12,072 nt of DNA, taken from contig PNNE01000004.1 of the NCBI GenBank assembly GCA_013824055.1, positions 1-12,072 of the forward strand. The letters run 5' to 3'. The translations under genes were made by a program, and so were the position numbers. How positions within the stretch are numbered: the first letter of the stretch is position 1; every line of letters starts with the position of its first letter. Below, piece after piece: positions 1-5,940 of this stretch. The DNA is from Rhodobacter sp. Its GTDB lineage: Bacteria > Pseudomonadota > Alphaproteobacteria > Rhodobacterales > Rhodobacteraceae. The notes below the pieces were generated by a model. The model was not told the DNA's origin. It did not search any database and saw nothing but the letters and a program-made list of their open reading frames with translations.

Positions 1-2
1 AC

Positions 3-263
3 CGCCTGGTGCAGCTGCTGGAAGGCATCCCGGCCAAGGTCAACCTGATCCCGTTCAACGAATGGCCCGGCGCGCCCTACAAGCGGTCGTCGGGCAACCG
101 GATCCATGCCTTCGCCGATATCATCTACAAGGCCGGCTATGCGTCTCCGATCCGCACTCCGCGGGGCGAGGACATCATGGCCGCCTGCGGGCAGCTGAAA
201 TCCGCGACCGAACGCGCGCGCAAGTCGAAAGCCCGGATCGAGGCCGAGATCGGGCTGGCCTGA
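3..263 (+). CDS. rlmN: RlmN, 23S rRNA/tRNA adenine C2-methyltransferase (3' end only)
   Basis: This is the C-terminal part of the radical SAM enzyme that methylates C2 of A2503 in 23S rRNA and A37 in some tRNAs. The gene begins upstream of the window. Readable from base 3 (R-L-V-Q-L-L-E-G), the 86 residues contain the family's conserved stretch KVNLIPFNEWPG followed by RTPRGEDIMAACGQL. The Cys in AACGQL, codon 186-188, matches the Cys that carries the transient methyl group in the RlmN mechanism (C355 in E. coli). The CxxxCxxC iron-sulfur motif lies upstream and is not visible. The end is a TGA at 261-263, followed by a short GC-rich gap with only a weak CCCC/GGGG hairpin. Identification is firm from these motifs; nothing suggests damage. 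Confidence 0.95.
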   Translation, partial: RLVQLLEGIPAKVNLIPFNEWPGAPYKRSSGNRIHAFADIIYKAGYASPIRTPRGEDIMAACGQLKSATERARKSKARIEAEIGLA

Positions 264-310
264 CCCCTTGCGGGGCGGGCGGATTTGCGCTGAGGTCTGA
301 CGCCCAGACG

Positions 311-316
311 AAGGAG
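311..316 (+). promoter_or_regulatory. Strong ribosome binding site for the DUF6173-like gene
   Basis: AAGGAG lies 7 bases before the ATG at 324. This near-perfect Shine-Dalgarno sequence fixes the start and excludes the overlapping alternative frame that opens at 62. Confidence 0.7.
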
Positions 317-323
317 CCGCCCG

Positions 324-746
324 ATGGCCAAATCCGCCGCCAGGAAACCCGCTGCGAAGAAGCCTGCCGCCAAGGCCCCTGCCACCAAGGCCCCTGGCAC
401 CAAGCCGAAAAGCCCCGCCGAATGGGCGCATGACCGGCTGGTCATGTATATCCGCGACTTCGAAAGCGGGCTTGATGCCGAGCAGGAAATCGCGATGGGC
501 TTTGCCGCCGACGAGACCGGCGTGCTGCGGATCGAGGGGCTGGGGTTTTTCGAGCCGGACATCATCACCTTCTATGGCCGCGACGAATTTGGCGCGAAGA
601 CCCAGCTGATCCAGCATGTCAGCCAGCTTTCGGTCACGCTGCGCGCGGTTCCGAAACCGGCCGACAGCGACCCGCCGCGCCGGATCGGCTTTCACCTGAC
701 GCCCGGCTGGATCGGCGGCGATTCCGGCGACGGCTCGGCCGGGTAG
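324..746 (+). CDS. DUF6173-like protein with Lys/Ala/Pro-rich N-terminal tail
   Basis: This 140-residue protein has no assignable function. Residues 1-32 are a low-complexity tail with repeated KKPAAKAPATKAP-type units, rich in Lys, Ala and Pro like the tails of histone H1-like bacterial proteins. The remaining globular part begins at PAEWAHDRLVMYIRDFE and contains GFAADETGVLRIEGLGFFEPD, FYGRDEFGAKTQLIQHVSQLSV and RRIGFHLTPGW, which I recognise from memory as the DUF6173 family of alphaproteobacteria. There is no signal peptide or membrane segment, so it is probably cytoplasmic. The tail could bind nucleic acid, but that is inference from composition alone. It stands 60 bp after rlmN with its own ribosome site. 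The family assignment is moderately sure; the coding call is very sure. Confidence 0.85.
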   Translation: MAKSAARKPAAKKPAAKAPATKAPGTKPKSPAEWAHDRLVMYIRDFESGLDAEQEIAMGFAADETGVLRIEGLGFFEPDIITFYGRDEFGAKTQLIQHVSQLSVTLRAVPKPADSDPPRRIGFHLTPGWIGGDSGDGSAG

Positions 747-755
747 GACACCGCG

Positions 756-775
756 ACCCCGTGACAGGGCGGGGT
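756..775 (+). terminator. Weak hairpin after the DUF6173-like gene
   Basis: ACCCCG at 756-761 pairs with CGGGGT at 770-775 across an 8-base loop, 9 bases after the TAG stop. No T-run follows, so it is at best a weak or factor-dependent terminator. It could also be chance in GC-rich sequence. Confidence 0.25.
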
Positions 776-821
776 GAATCGGCTATGGGCTTGTCGAAAG
801 ACCTAAACTCGGGGAACCAAG

Positions 822-971
822 ATGGCCGACCAGAAGACTTCCGAACACGTCCACGGCTCGATGGACATCCGCGAGCAGAAAAAGACCTTCGCGGGCTTCA
901 TCCGGATGTCGATCTGGACGACCGTGGCCATCATCGTGATCCTGGTCTTCATCGGGCTGGTCAACGCCTGA
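822..971 (+). CDS. aa3-type cytochrome c oxidase subunit IV (49 aa)
   Basis: A 49-residue protein starts at ATG 822 behind GGGGAA (811-816, 5-base spacing) and ends with TGA at 969-971. Residues 1-25 are hydrophilic (MADQKTSEHVHGSMDIREQ...). They are followed by KTFAGFIRMSIWTTVAII and one hydrophobic helix to about residue 46. This layout, with a short charged cytoplasmic N-terminus, the DIREQ-KTF-GF signature and a single helix ending LVNA, is that of the small bacterial aa3-type cytochrome c oxidase subunit IV known from Paracoccus and Rhodobacter. It sits in the inner membrane against the core subunits, where its role is considered accessory. The gene is far from any catalytic cox gene in this window, which is usual for this subunit. 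A lipoprotein gene follows after 17 bp. Confidence 0.9.
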   Translation: MADQKTSEHVHGSMDIREQKKTFAGFIRMSIWTTVAIIVILVFIGLVNA

Positions 972-988
972 TCGCGGGACCCGGCCGG

Positions 989-1597
989 ATGCGCCGTCTT
1001 CTTTGCCTGATCGCCCTGCTGGGCCTGACCGCCTGCGGCGCCGAGCCGAAATGGGCGCCGCAGGACCAGGTGGATGCCGTGCGCTTCGTCGAAGGCCCGC
1101 CGAACTACATCACGCTGTTTACCGTGGTGAACAAGCGGACCGGATCGGGCGCACATTCGGCGATCCTGGTGAACGGGTCCGAACGGCTGATCTTCGACCC
1201 GGCGGGGACCTGGTATCACCCCAGGCTGCCAGAGCGGAATGACGTCCATTTCGGCATGAACGACAAGGCGCTGGCCTTCTACATCGACTACCACACCCGC
1301 GTCACCTACGACACGATCGAGCAGACGGTCTACGTCTCTCCGCAGGTGGCCGAGCAGGTGCTGGCCCGGGTCAAGGCCTATGGCGCGGTGCCAAAGGCGA
1401 TGTGCACGCAAGCCACCTCGTCGATCCTGCGCGGGGTGCCGGGGTTCGAAAGCCTGCCGCAGACCTTCTATCCGAGAAAGCTGTCCAGGGCCTTCGGGGA
1501 CCTGCCGGGCGTCACGACCCGCGTCATCACCGACGATGACGACGACAACAACCACGGCGTCCTTCTGGTGCAGCACGACGGCACGCCGCTGCCGTGA
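989..1597 (+). CDS. Lipoprotein, possible permuted papain-like (NlpC/P60/LRAT-type) fold
   Basis: A 202-residue protein starts at ATG 989. That start gives a proper lipoprotein signal, MRRLLCLIALLGLTAC, with lipobox LTAC and lipidated Cys16; starts further upstream would bury it. The mature part has GSGAHSAILVNG (His56) with a strand and DPAG after it, a middle segment HFGMNDKALAFYIDYHTR, and YGAVPKAMCTQATSSIL (Cys139). A His in a strand before a helix-leading Cys is the order seen in circularly permuted NlpC/P60 or LRAT-like proteins, so a thiol hydrolase or acyl/peptidoglycan-related role is possible. This is inference; I do not recognise a named family. Near the C-terminus is an acidic run of five Asp. 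It follows coxIV by 17 bp and is probably co-transcribed. Confidence 0.85.
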   Translation: MRRLLCLIALLGLTACGAEPKWAPQDQVDAVRFVEGPPNYITLFTVVNKRTGSGAHSAILVNGSERLIFDPAGTWYHPRLPERNDVHFGMNDKALAFYIDYHTRVTYDTIEQTVYVSPQVAEQVLARVKAYGAVPKAMCTQATSSILRGVPGFESLPQTFYPRKLSRAFGDLPGVTTRVITDDDDDNNHGVLLVQHDGTPLP

Positions 1598-1659
1598 GCC
1601 CTCCTTGAACCGGGCGCGCGATGCGTTAGGCTTGGCCTTCGACGCGAAAGGCATCTGAT

Positions 1660-2247
1660 TTGCGCATCTTCGGGGTGATCCTGGCAGGCGGTGAGGGCCG
1701 GCGAATGGGCGCGGACAAGGGCTTTGTCCAGCTGGCCGGTCGCCCGCTGATCGCGCATGTCCTTGACCGGCTGGAGCCGCAGGTGGACCGCGTGCTGATC
1801 TCGGCCAACGGCGATCCTGCGCGGTTTGCCGGGCTTGGGCGTCCGGTGGTGGCGGATGCAAGGGCGCAAGGGCCACTGTCGGGCGTGCTGGCCGCGCTGA
1901 CGCTGGCGGCGGCTCAGGGTGCGACGCACCTGGTTTCCACCCCCGTCGACACGCCGTTCCTGCCGGGGGATCTGGTCCCGCAGCTGCTGCTGGCCGCGGA
2001 AGGTTCGCCCCAGGGGCTGGCGCTGGCGTCCGACGCCACCGGCGACCACCCCGCCACTGCGATCTGGCCAGTGGGGCTTGCCCCTGCCCTTGCGGCCTTC
2101 CTGGCCGGGGGGCAGGCCAGGATCACGCGCTTTACCGACGCCCACCAGGCCGCCCGGGCGCACTTCCCCGACCCCCGCGCCTTCCTGAACCTGAACACGC
2201 CCGAGGACCTTGCCGCGGCCGAAGCGCTGCTGAAGGGGGCCGGATGA
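1660..2247 (+). CDS. mobA: Molybdenum cofactor guanylyltransferase MobA
   Basis: MobA transfers GMP from GTP to molybdopterin, giving the molybdopterin guanine dinucleotide used by DMSO-reductase-type enzymes; it is cytoplasmic. The 195 residues show the nucleotide-binding signature LAGGEGRRMGADKG (residues 8-21), GPLSGVLAAL (71-80), STPVDTPF (93-100, the metal-binding Asp region, usually CDMPF) and FLNLNTPEDL near the C-terminus. Length is normal for the family. The start is a TTG at 1660 preceded by GAAAGG about 9 bases upstream; the only upstream in-frame ATG (1621) is cut off by a TAG two codons later. The ATGA at 2244-2247 overlaps mobB by 4 bases, indicating coupled translation. The call is firm. 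Confidence 0.95.
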   Translation: MRIFGVILAGGEGRRMGADKGFVQLAGRPLIAHVLDRLEPQVDRVLISANGDPARFAGLGRPVVADARAQGPLSGVLAALTLAAAQGATHLVSTPVDTPFLPGDLVPQLLLAAEGSPQGLALASDATGDHPATAIWPVGLAPALAAFLAGGQARITRFTDAHQAARAHFPDPRAFLNLNTPEDLAAAEALLKGAG

Positions 2248-2735
2248 AGGTCTATGGCGTCATCGGCTGGAAGAATTCGGGCAAGACCAGCCTGATGGAA
2301 CGGCTGGTGGCCGATATCACCGGGCGGGGGGTCTCGGTCTCTACCGTCAAGCATGTGCACCACACTGTGGACCTGGACCAGCCGGGCAAGGACACCTGGC
2401 GCCACCGCCAGGCGGGCGCGCGCGAGGTGGTGCTGGCCTCGGCAGACCGATTGGCGATCCTGGTCGAACACCGGGGGCCAGAGCCTGAACTTCCCGCCGT
2501 TCTGGCCCGACTTGCCGCCGTGGACCTGGTCCTGGTCGAGGGTTACAAGCGCGACGCCCATCCCAAGGTCGAAGTCTGGCGCGCCGAAACCGGCCATGCC
2601 CTGATCCAGCCCGGCGATCCGCTGGTGCGGGCCGTGGCGACCGATTCGGCGCTGACCCTGCCGGTTCCGGTCCTGGACCTGAACGACGCGGCTGCCGTCG
2701 CGGATTTCATCCTGCGCGAGGTCGGCCTTGTTTGA
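2244..2735 (+). CDS. mobB: Molybdopterin-guanine dinucleotide adaptor MobB
   Basis: MobB is a GTP-binding P-loop protein that assists MobA in cofactor nucleotide attachment. The 163 residues begin MKVYGVIGWKNSGKTS, where residues 8-16 are the Walker A loop. They continue with KHVHHTVDLDQPGKDTWRHR (36-55), the His/Asp-rich signature of the family, and VLVEGYKRDAHPKVEVWR (96-113) with the conserved EGYK. Length is usual for stand-alone MobB. AAGGGGG at 2233-2239 gives a ribosome site inside the end of mobA. The next gene overlaps its end by 8 bases. No defect is seen. Confidence 0.95.
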   Translation: MKVYGVIGWKNSGKTSLMERLVADITGRGVSVSTVKHVHHTVDLDQPGKDTWRHRQAGAREVVLASADRLAILVEHRGPEPELPAVLARLAAVDLVLVEGYKRDAHPKVEVWRAETGHALIQPGDPLVRAVATDSALTLPVPVLDLNDAAAVADFILREVGLV

Positions 2736-3594
2736 CCGCGTGATCGTGGTCGACTGGTCGGCGGCCAACCTGCCCACCAGCCCGACCAACCGTGCCAATG
2801 CAGTCTGGATCGGGTGCCACGACGCCGAGGGCGGGGCCGAGTGGCACCACCGCACCCGCGCCGGGGCCGAGGCACAGCTTGTCACCCTTGTGGACACCGC
2901 CCGCGCCGAGGGCCTGCGGGTTCTGATCGGCTTAGACTTCGCGATGGGCTACCCGGCGGGGTTTGCTGTCCGCCTGACCGGCAAGTCGCGCGCGCAGGCC
3001 GTCTGGCACTGGCTGGCCGAGGCGATCACCGACACCGAGAACCGCAACAACCGCTTCGAGGTCGCCACCCGGATCAACGCCTTGTTTCCTGAAGGTCCCG
3101 GCCCGTTCTGGAGCCACCCCTCCGGCCAGTCCTGGCCTGGCCTGCCGTTCCGCCGTGCGGGCATTGACTATGCGGCGTTCGGCCTTGCTGAAACCCGCGC
3201 CGCCGAGACGGCCGTGCCCCGCGCGAAAAGCCCCTGGATGCTGTTCAACCCCGGCTCGGTCGGCTCGCAAAGCCTGCTGGGCCTGCCGATGATCCACCGG
3301 CTGTCGCAGCTGCCGGGCGTCGCCGTCTGGCCCTTCGCCGCCCCCGACGCGCCCGTGGTGCTGGCCGAGGTCTACCCATCGCTGCTGGCGGGGCCGGTGG
3401 CGATCCTGGCGAACGGGGCGGGGCTGACCGCCGACCAGGCGCAGGTGCGGCTCTTGTCGCGGGCGCTGTTCCAGCTGGCGCGGGCAGAGCGGCTTGCCCC
3501 CCTGTTCGACGCCCCCGCCGAGGCGGCCGAGGAAGGCTGGATCCTTGGCGCCCACCACGCCCCCCTGCTGGCCGAGGCCCTGACATGGCCGTGA
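2728..3594 (+). CDS. DUF429-like (RNase H-fold-like) protein linked to mobAB
   Basis: A 288-residue protein starts at TTG 2728, 8 bases inside mobB, with GAGG about 8 bases before it. The resulting N-terminus MFDRVIVVDWSAAN puts a strand ending in Asp9 at the very front. A second strand ends in LIGLDFAMGYPAGFA (Asp70, then a G-Y-P-A-G turn), and a later strand gives VVLAEVYPSLL (Glu214). Acidic residues at the ends of strands with an E-x-YP motif resemble DUF429/RNase H-like proteins; this is my inference. Similar proteins beside mobAB are often labelled as involved in molybdopterin guanine dinucleotide synthesis, largely from gene context. The gene is soluble, intact and overlaps the next by 10 bases. 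Function is unknown. Confidence 0.85.
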   Translation: MFDRVIVVDWSAANLPTSPTNRANAVWIGCHDAEGGAEWHHRTRAGAEAQLVTLVDTARAEGLRVLIGLDFAMGYPAGFAVRLTGKSRAQAVWHWLAEAITDTENRNNRFEVATRINALFPEGPGPFWSHPSGQSWPGLPFRRAGIDYAAFGLAETRAAETAVPRAKSPWMLFNPGSVGSQSLLGLPMIHRLSQLPGVAVWPFAAPDAPVVLAEVYPSLLAGPVAILANGAGLTADQAQVRLLSRALFQLARAERLAPLFDAPAEAAEEGWILGAHHAPLLAEALTWP

Positions 3595-4187
3595 CGATCT
3601 TCCGCGGGCTGCACGACCAGCTGCGCCCGCAGGCGGCGCGGCTGTACTGGGAGGCGTTCGGGGGCAAGCTGGGCCCCGTGCTGGGGCCGGACGAGCGGGC
3701 GCTGCGGTTCTTCCAGCGGGTGATCCGGGGAGACCTGTGTTTCTCGGCCGTGACGGACGGGGGAGAGCTGATCGGGCTTGCCGGCTACAAGACCCCGGCG
3801 GGAAGTTTCGCAGGCGGCAGCTGGGACGACCTGACCAGGATCTACGGGCGGTGGGGTGGGCGGTGGCGCGGGGGCGTCCTCTGGACCCTGGGGCGCGAGG
3901 TCGACAACGACCGCTTCCTGATCGACGGGATCTGCGTCGCCAGGGCCCACCGGGGCCAGGGGGTGGGGTCGATGCTGTTGGCCGCGCTCTATCGCGAGGC
4001 GGCAGAGCGGGGCTATGGCGCGGTCCGGCTGGACGTGATCCAGGACAACTGGCGGGCGCGGGCGCTGTATGAACGGCAGGGGTTCCGGGCGGTGCGGACC
4101 GAGGAGCTGGGGCTGCTGCGCTTCCTGTTCGGATTCGCGTCCTCGACGACGATGGTGCGGTCGCTGGACGGGGGCGCCCACGGGTGA
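3585..4187 (+). CDS. GNAT-family N-acetyltransferase
   Basis: A 200-residue cytoplasmic protein with the GNAT fold, expected to transfer an acetyl group from acetyl-CoA to an amine; the substrate cannot be told. Strand 4 and motif A are clear: FLIDGICVARAHRGQGVGSMLL (residues 111-132), with the pyrophosphate-binding RGQGVG at 123-128. Motif B is DNWRARALYERQGF (154-167). The N-terminal part has the usual LIGLAGYK strand (62-69). The ATG at 3585 sits 10 bases inside the upstream gene with CGAGG 7 bases before it, so translation is probably coupled to the mobAB run. Whether it shares a pathway with mobAB is unknown. Confidence 0.9.
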   Translation: MAVTIFRGLHDQLRPQAARLYWEAFGGKLGPVLGPDERALRFFQRVIRGDLCFSAVTDGGELIGLAGYKTPAGSFAGGSWDDLTRIYGRWGGRWRGGVLWTLGREVDNDRFLIDGICVARAHRGQGVGSMLLAALYREAAERGYGAVRLDVIQDNWRARALYERQGFRAVRTEELGLLRFLFGFASSTTMVRSLDGGAHG

Positions 4188-4195
4188 GGCGCCCC
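4171..4195 (+). terminator. GC-rich hairpin spanning the stop of the GNAT gene
   Basis: GGGGCGCC (4171-4178) and GGCGCCCC (4188-4195) form a perfect 8-bp stem around a 9-base loop that contains the TGA stop. No T-run follows, so a classical intrinsic terminator is not shown. Its position at the end of the overlapping gene run suggests transcript ending or 3' stabilisation. Confidence 0.35.
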
Positions 4196-4308
4196 GGAAC
4201 CGGCGCGAACGCAACGGGTTGGGCGCGAAGATCAGGGATCCGGCACGGTTTGACCCTGGCCTTGTGGCCCCGGCCCGCACCTGTCAGATTATGATCAAAT
4301 TCCACCCG

Positions 4309-4314
4309 AAGGAG
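4309..4314 (+). promoter_or_regulatory. Ribosome binding site for the aldehyde dehydrogenase gene
   Basis: AAGGAG lies 7 bases before ATG 4322. A TATGAT at 4290-4295 upstream could be a -10 box, but no convincing -35 accompanies it. The 134-bp gap 4188-4321 otherwise shows only the hairpin at its left edge. Confidence 0.65.
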
Positions 4315-4321
4315 CGGCACC

Positions 4322-5766
4322 ATGATCACGAAACGCGAGTTCTACATCGACGGGACCTGGGTGGCCCCTCTGGTCGCGAAGGACTGCCCGGTGATCGACC
4401 CCTCGACCGAAGAGGTCTGCGCCGTGATCTCGCTGGGGTCCGAGGCCGACACCGACGCCGCGGTGGCTGCGGCAAAGGCGGCGTTTCCGGGCTGGGCGGC
4501 AACGCCCCCGGCAGAACGGCGGCGGCTGGTCGAGGGCATTCTGGAGCAGTACACGCTACGCAAGGCCGAGATGGCTCAGGCCATCAGCATCGAGATGGGC
4601 GCACCCATCGACATGGCGCGGGATGACCAGGCCGAGTGCCTGCCCTGGCACCTGAAGAACTTCCTGAAGGCCTTCGACCACATGGAGTGGATCAGGCCGC
4701 TGGGGCCGCATGCGCCGGGCACGATGATCGCGCTGGAGCCGATCGGCGTCGTCGGCCTGATCACGCCCTGGAACTGGCCGATGAACCAGGTGACGCTGAA
4801 GGTCATTCCCGCGCTGCTGGCCGGTTGCACCTGTGTGCTGAAACCGTCCGAGGAAGCGCCGCTGTCCAGCATGCTCTTTGCCGAATTCTGCCATGACGCG
4901 GGGATTCCTGCCGGCGTGTTCAACCTGGTGAACGGCGACGGGGCCGGGGTCGGTCGCGGCTGTCCAGCCACCCGGATGTCGAGATGATCAGCTTTACCGG
5001 CAGCACGCGCGCCGGCCGTGCGATCTCGAAGGCGGCGGCCGAGACGCTGAAGCGGGTCACGCTGGAACTGGGCGGCAAGGGGGCGAACCTGGTCTTTGCC
5101 GACGCCGATGCCCGCGCGGTGGAACGCGGCGTGCGGCACATGATGAACAACTCGGGGCAAAGCTGCAACGCGCCCAGCCGGATGCTGGTGGAGCGCGACT
5201 TCTACGACCGGGCGGTGGAGATTGCCGCCGAAGTGGCGTCCTCGATCAAGGTCGGCCCGGCCAGCGAGCCGGGCAATCACATCGGGCCGGTGGTGAACAA
5301 GCGGCAGTGGGAGCAGATCCAGGGCTACATCCGATCCGGCATCGACGAAGGCGCGCGGCTGGTCGCGGGCGGCCTGGGCCTGCCCGAGGGGATGAACAAG
5401 GGCTACTACGTCCGCCCCACGGTGTTCGCCGACGTGACACCCGGCATGACCATCGAGCGGGAAGAGATCTTCGGCCCGGTGCTGTGCATGATCCCCTTCG
5501 ATACCGAGGCAGAGGCGGTACAGATCGCCAACGACACGCCTTACGGGCTGACGAACTATGTCCAGAGCCAGGACGGCGCGCGGCGCAACCGTCTGGCGCG
5601 GCAGCTGCGGGCCGGGATGGTCGAGATGAACGGAAAGTCGCGCGGGGCCGGAGCGCCGTTCGGCGGCGTCAAGGCCAGCGGTCGGGCGCGGGAAGGCGGC
5701 GTCTGGGGGATCGAGGAGTTCCTGGAGGTCAAGGCGATTTCCGGCTGGGACTTGGCGGCGGAGTAG
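4322..5766 (+). pseudogene. NAD(P)-dependent aldehyde dehydrogenase, split by a -1 frameshift
   Basis: The gene would encode an aldehyde dehydrogenase of about 481 residues, oxidising an aldehyde to an acid with NAD(P). The first frame (4322 to TGA 4987) carries the Rossmann-domain motifs TPWNWP with catalytic Asn151, and KPSE (174-177), but becomes nonsense after GDGAGVG. The second frame, open before 4957, resumes at RLSSHPDVE, then MISFTGSTRAG, the general-base Glu in ELGGKGAN (codon 5065-5067), the nucleophile Cys in NNSGQSC (codon 5164-5166) and EEIFGPV. Adding one base between 4954 and 4955 restores a continuous G-V-G-x-R-L-S-S-H reading. Everything else looks intact, so it is either a very recent pseudogene or a base missed in sequencing. 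The substrate is unknown. Confidence 0.9.
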
Positions 5767-5781
5767 GGGTGGTGGATTGAC

Positions 5782-5863
5782 CCCGTCCCGGGCCTGACCC
5801 GGGACCTCATGTCGATCCGGGCGCTACATTGAACGTGAGGTCCCGGGTCAGGCCCGGGACGGG
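5782..5863. repeat. Nested inverted repeat: two REP-like palindromes facing each other
   Basis: Bases 5782-5809 and 5836-5863 are perfect reverse complements over 28 bp; a G-T wobble and two more pairs extend this to 5812/5833, with a 20-base loop. Each arm is itself a hairpin: GTCCCGGG, a 5-base loop, then CCCGGGAC (5785-5805 and 5840-5860). The DNA or RNA can thus fold either as one long hairpin or as two small ones. This resembles the short intergenic palindromes (REP/BIME-like) of alphaproteobacteria. It lies 16 bp after the aldehyde dehydrogenase stop and may also end transcription or protect the 3' end. Family naming is inference; the symmetry is directly visible. Confidence 0.85.
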
Positions 5864-5890
5864 TATCCTTTCCTCCACGGCCGCGCAAAA

Positions 5891-5920
5891 CTTGACACAG
5901 GTGTCGAGAATTGCTGACAT
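5891..5920 (+). promoter_or_regulatory. Putative sigma-70 promoter with overlapping operator-like palindrome
   Basis: TTGACA at 5892-5897 is a perfect -35 box; 17 bases later TGACAT (5915-5920) matches 3 of 6 -10 positions. The -35 box lies in an 18-base palindrome, 5891-5908, with arms CTTGACAC and GTGTCGAG around AG; 7 of 8 arm positions are complementary. A regulator bound there would block the promoter. The flavoprotein gene starts 21 bases after the -10. Confidence 0.4.
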
Positions 5921-5930
5921 GGCGGCGAAC

Positions 5931-5935
5931 GGAGG
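5931..5935 (+). promoter_or_regulatory. Ribosome binding site deciding the flavoprotein start
   Basis: GGAGG sits 5 bases before ATG 5941. It selects this start over a TTG at 5911 in the same frame, which has no ribosome site and would add ten atypical residues. Confidence 0.7.
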
Positions 5936-5940
5936 CCGCC

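Noticed and set aside
265..323. CCCC-TTGC-GGGG hairpin after rlmN as a terminator
   Set aside because: The stem is only 4 bp with no T-run, common by chance at this GC content.
791..802. TTGTCGAAAGAC, identical to 12 bases of the - strand of the element at 11449-11515
   Set aside because: The match does not extend and no palindrome surrounds it, so chance or a very decayed fragment cannot be told apart.
761..988. A longer start for the lipoprotein gene at GTG 761
   Set aside because: It would overlap coxIV entirely in another frame and bury the lipobox; ATG 989 gives a proper lipoprotein signal.
4249..4295. TTGACC and TATGAT as a promoter for the aldehyde dehydrogenase
   Set aside because: Their spacing of 34 bases is far too long for one sigma-70 promoter; TATGAT alone is weak evidence.
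2932..4329. A 465-codon open frame on the - strand
   Set aside because: It lies antisense to two well-identified genes (DUF429-like and GNAT). Its product is dominated by Pro, Arg, Ala and Gly without motifs, as expected from GC-rich shadow frames.
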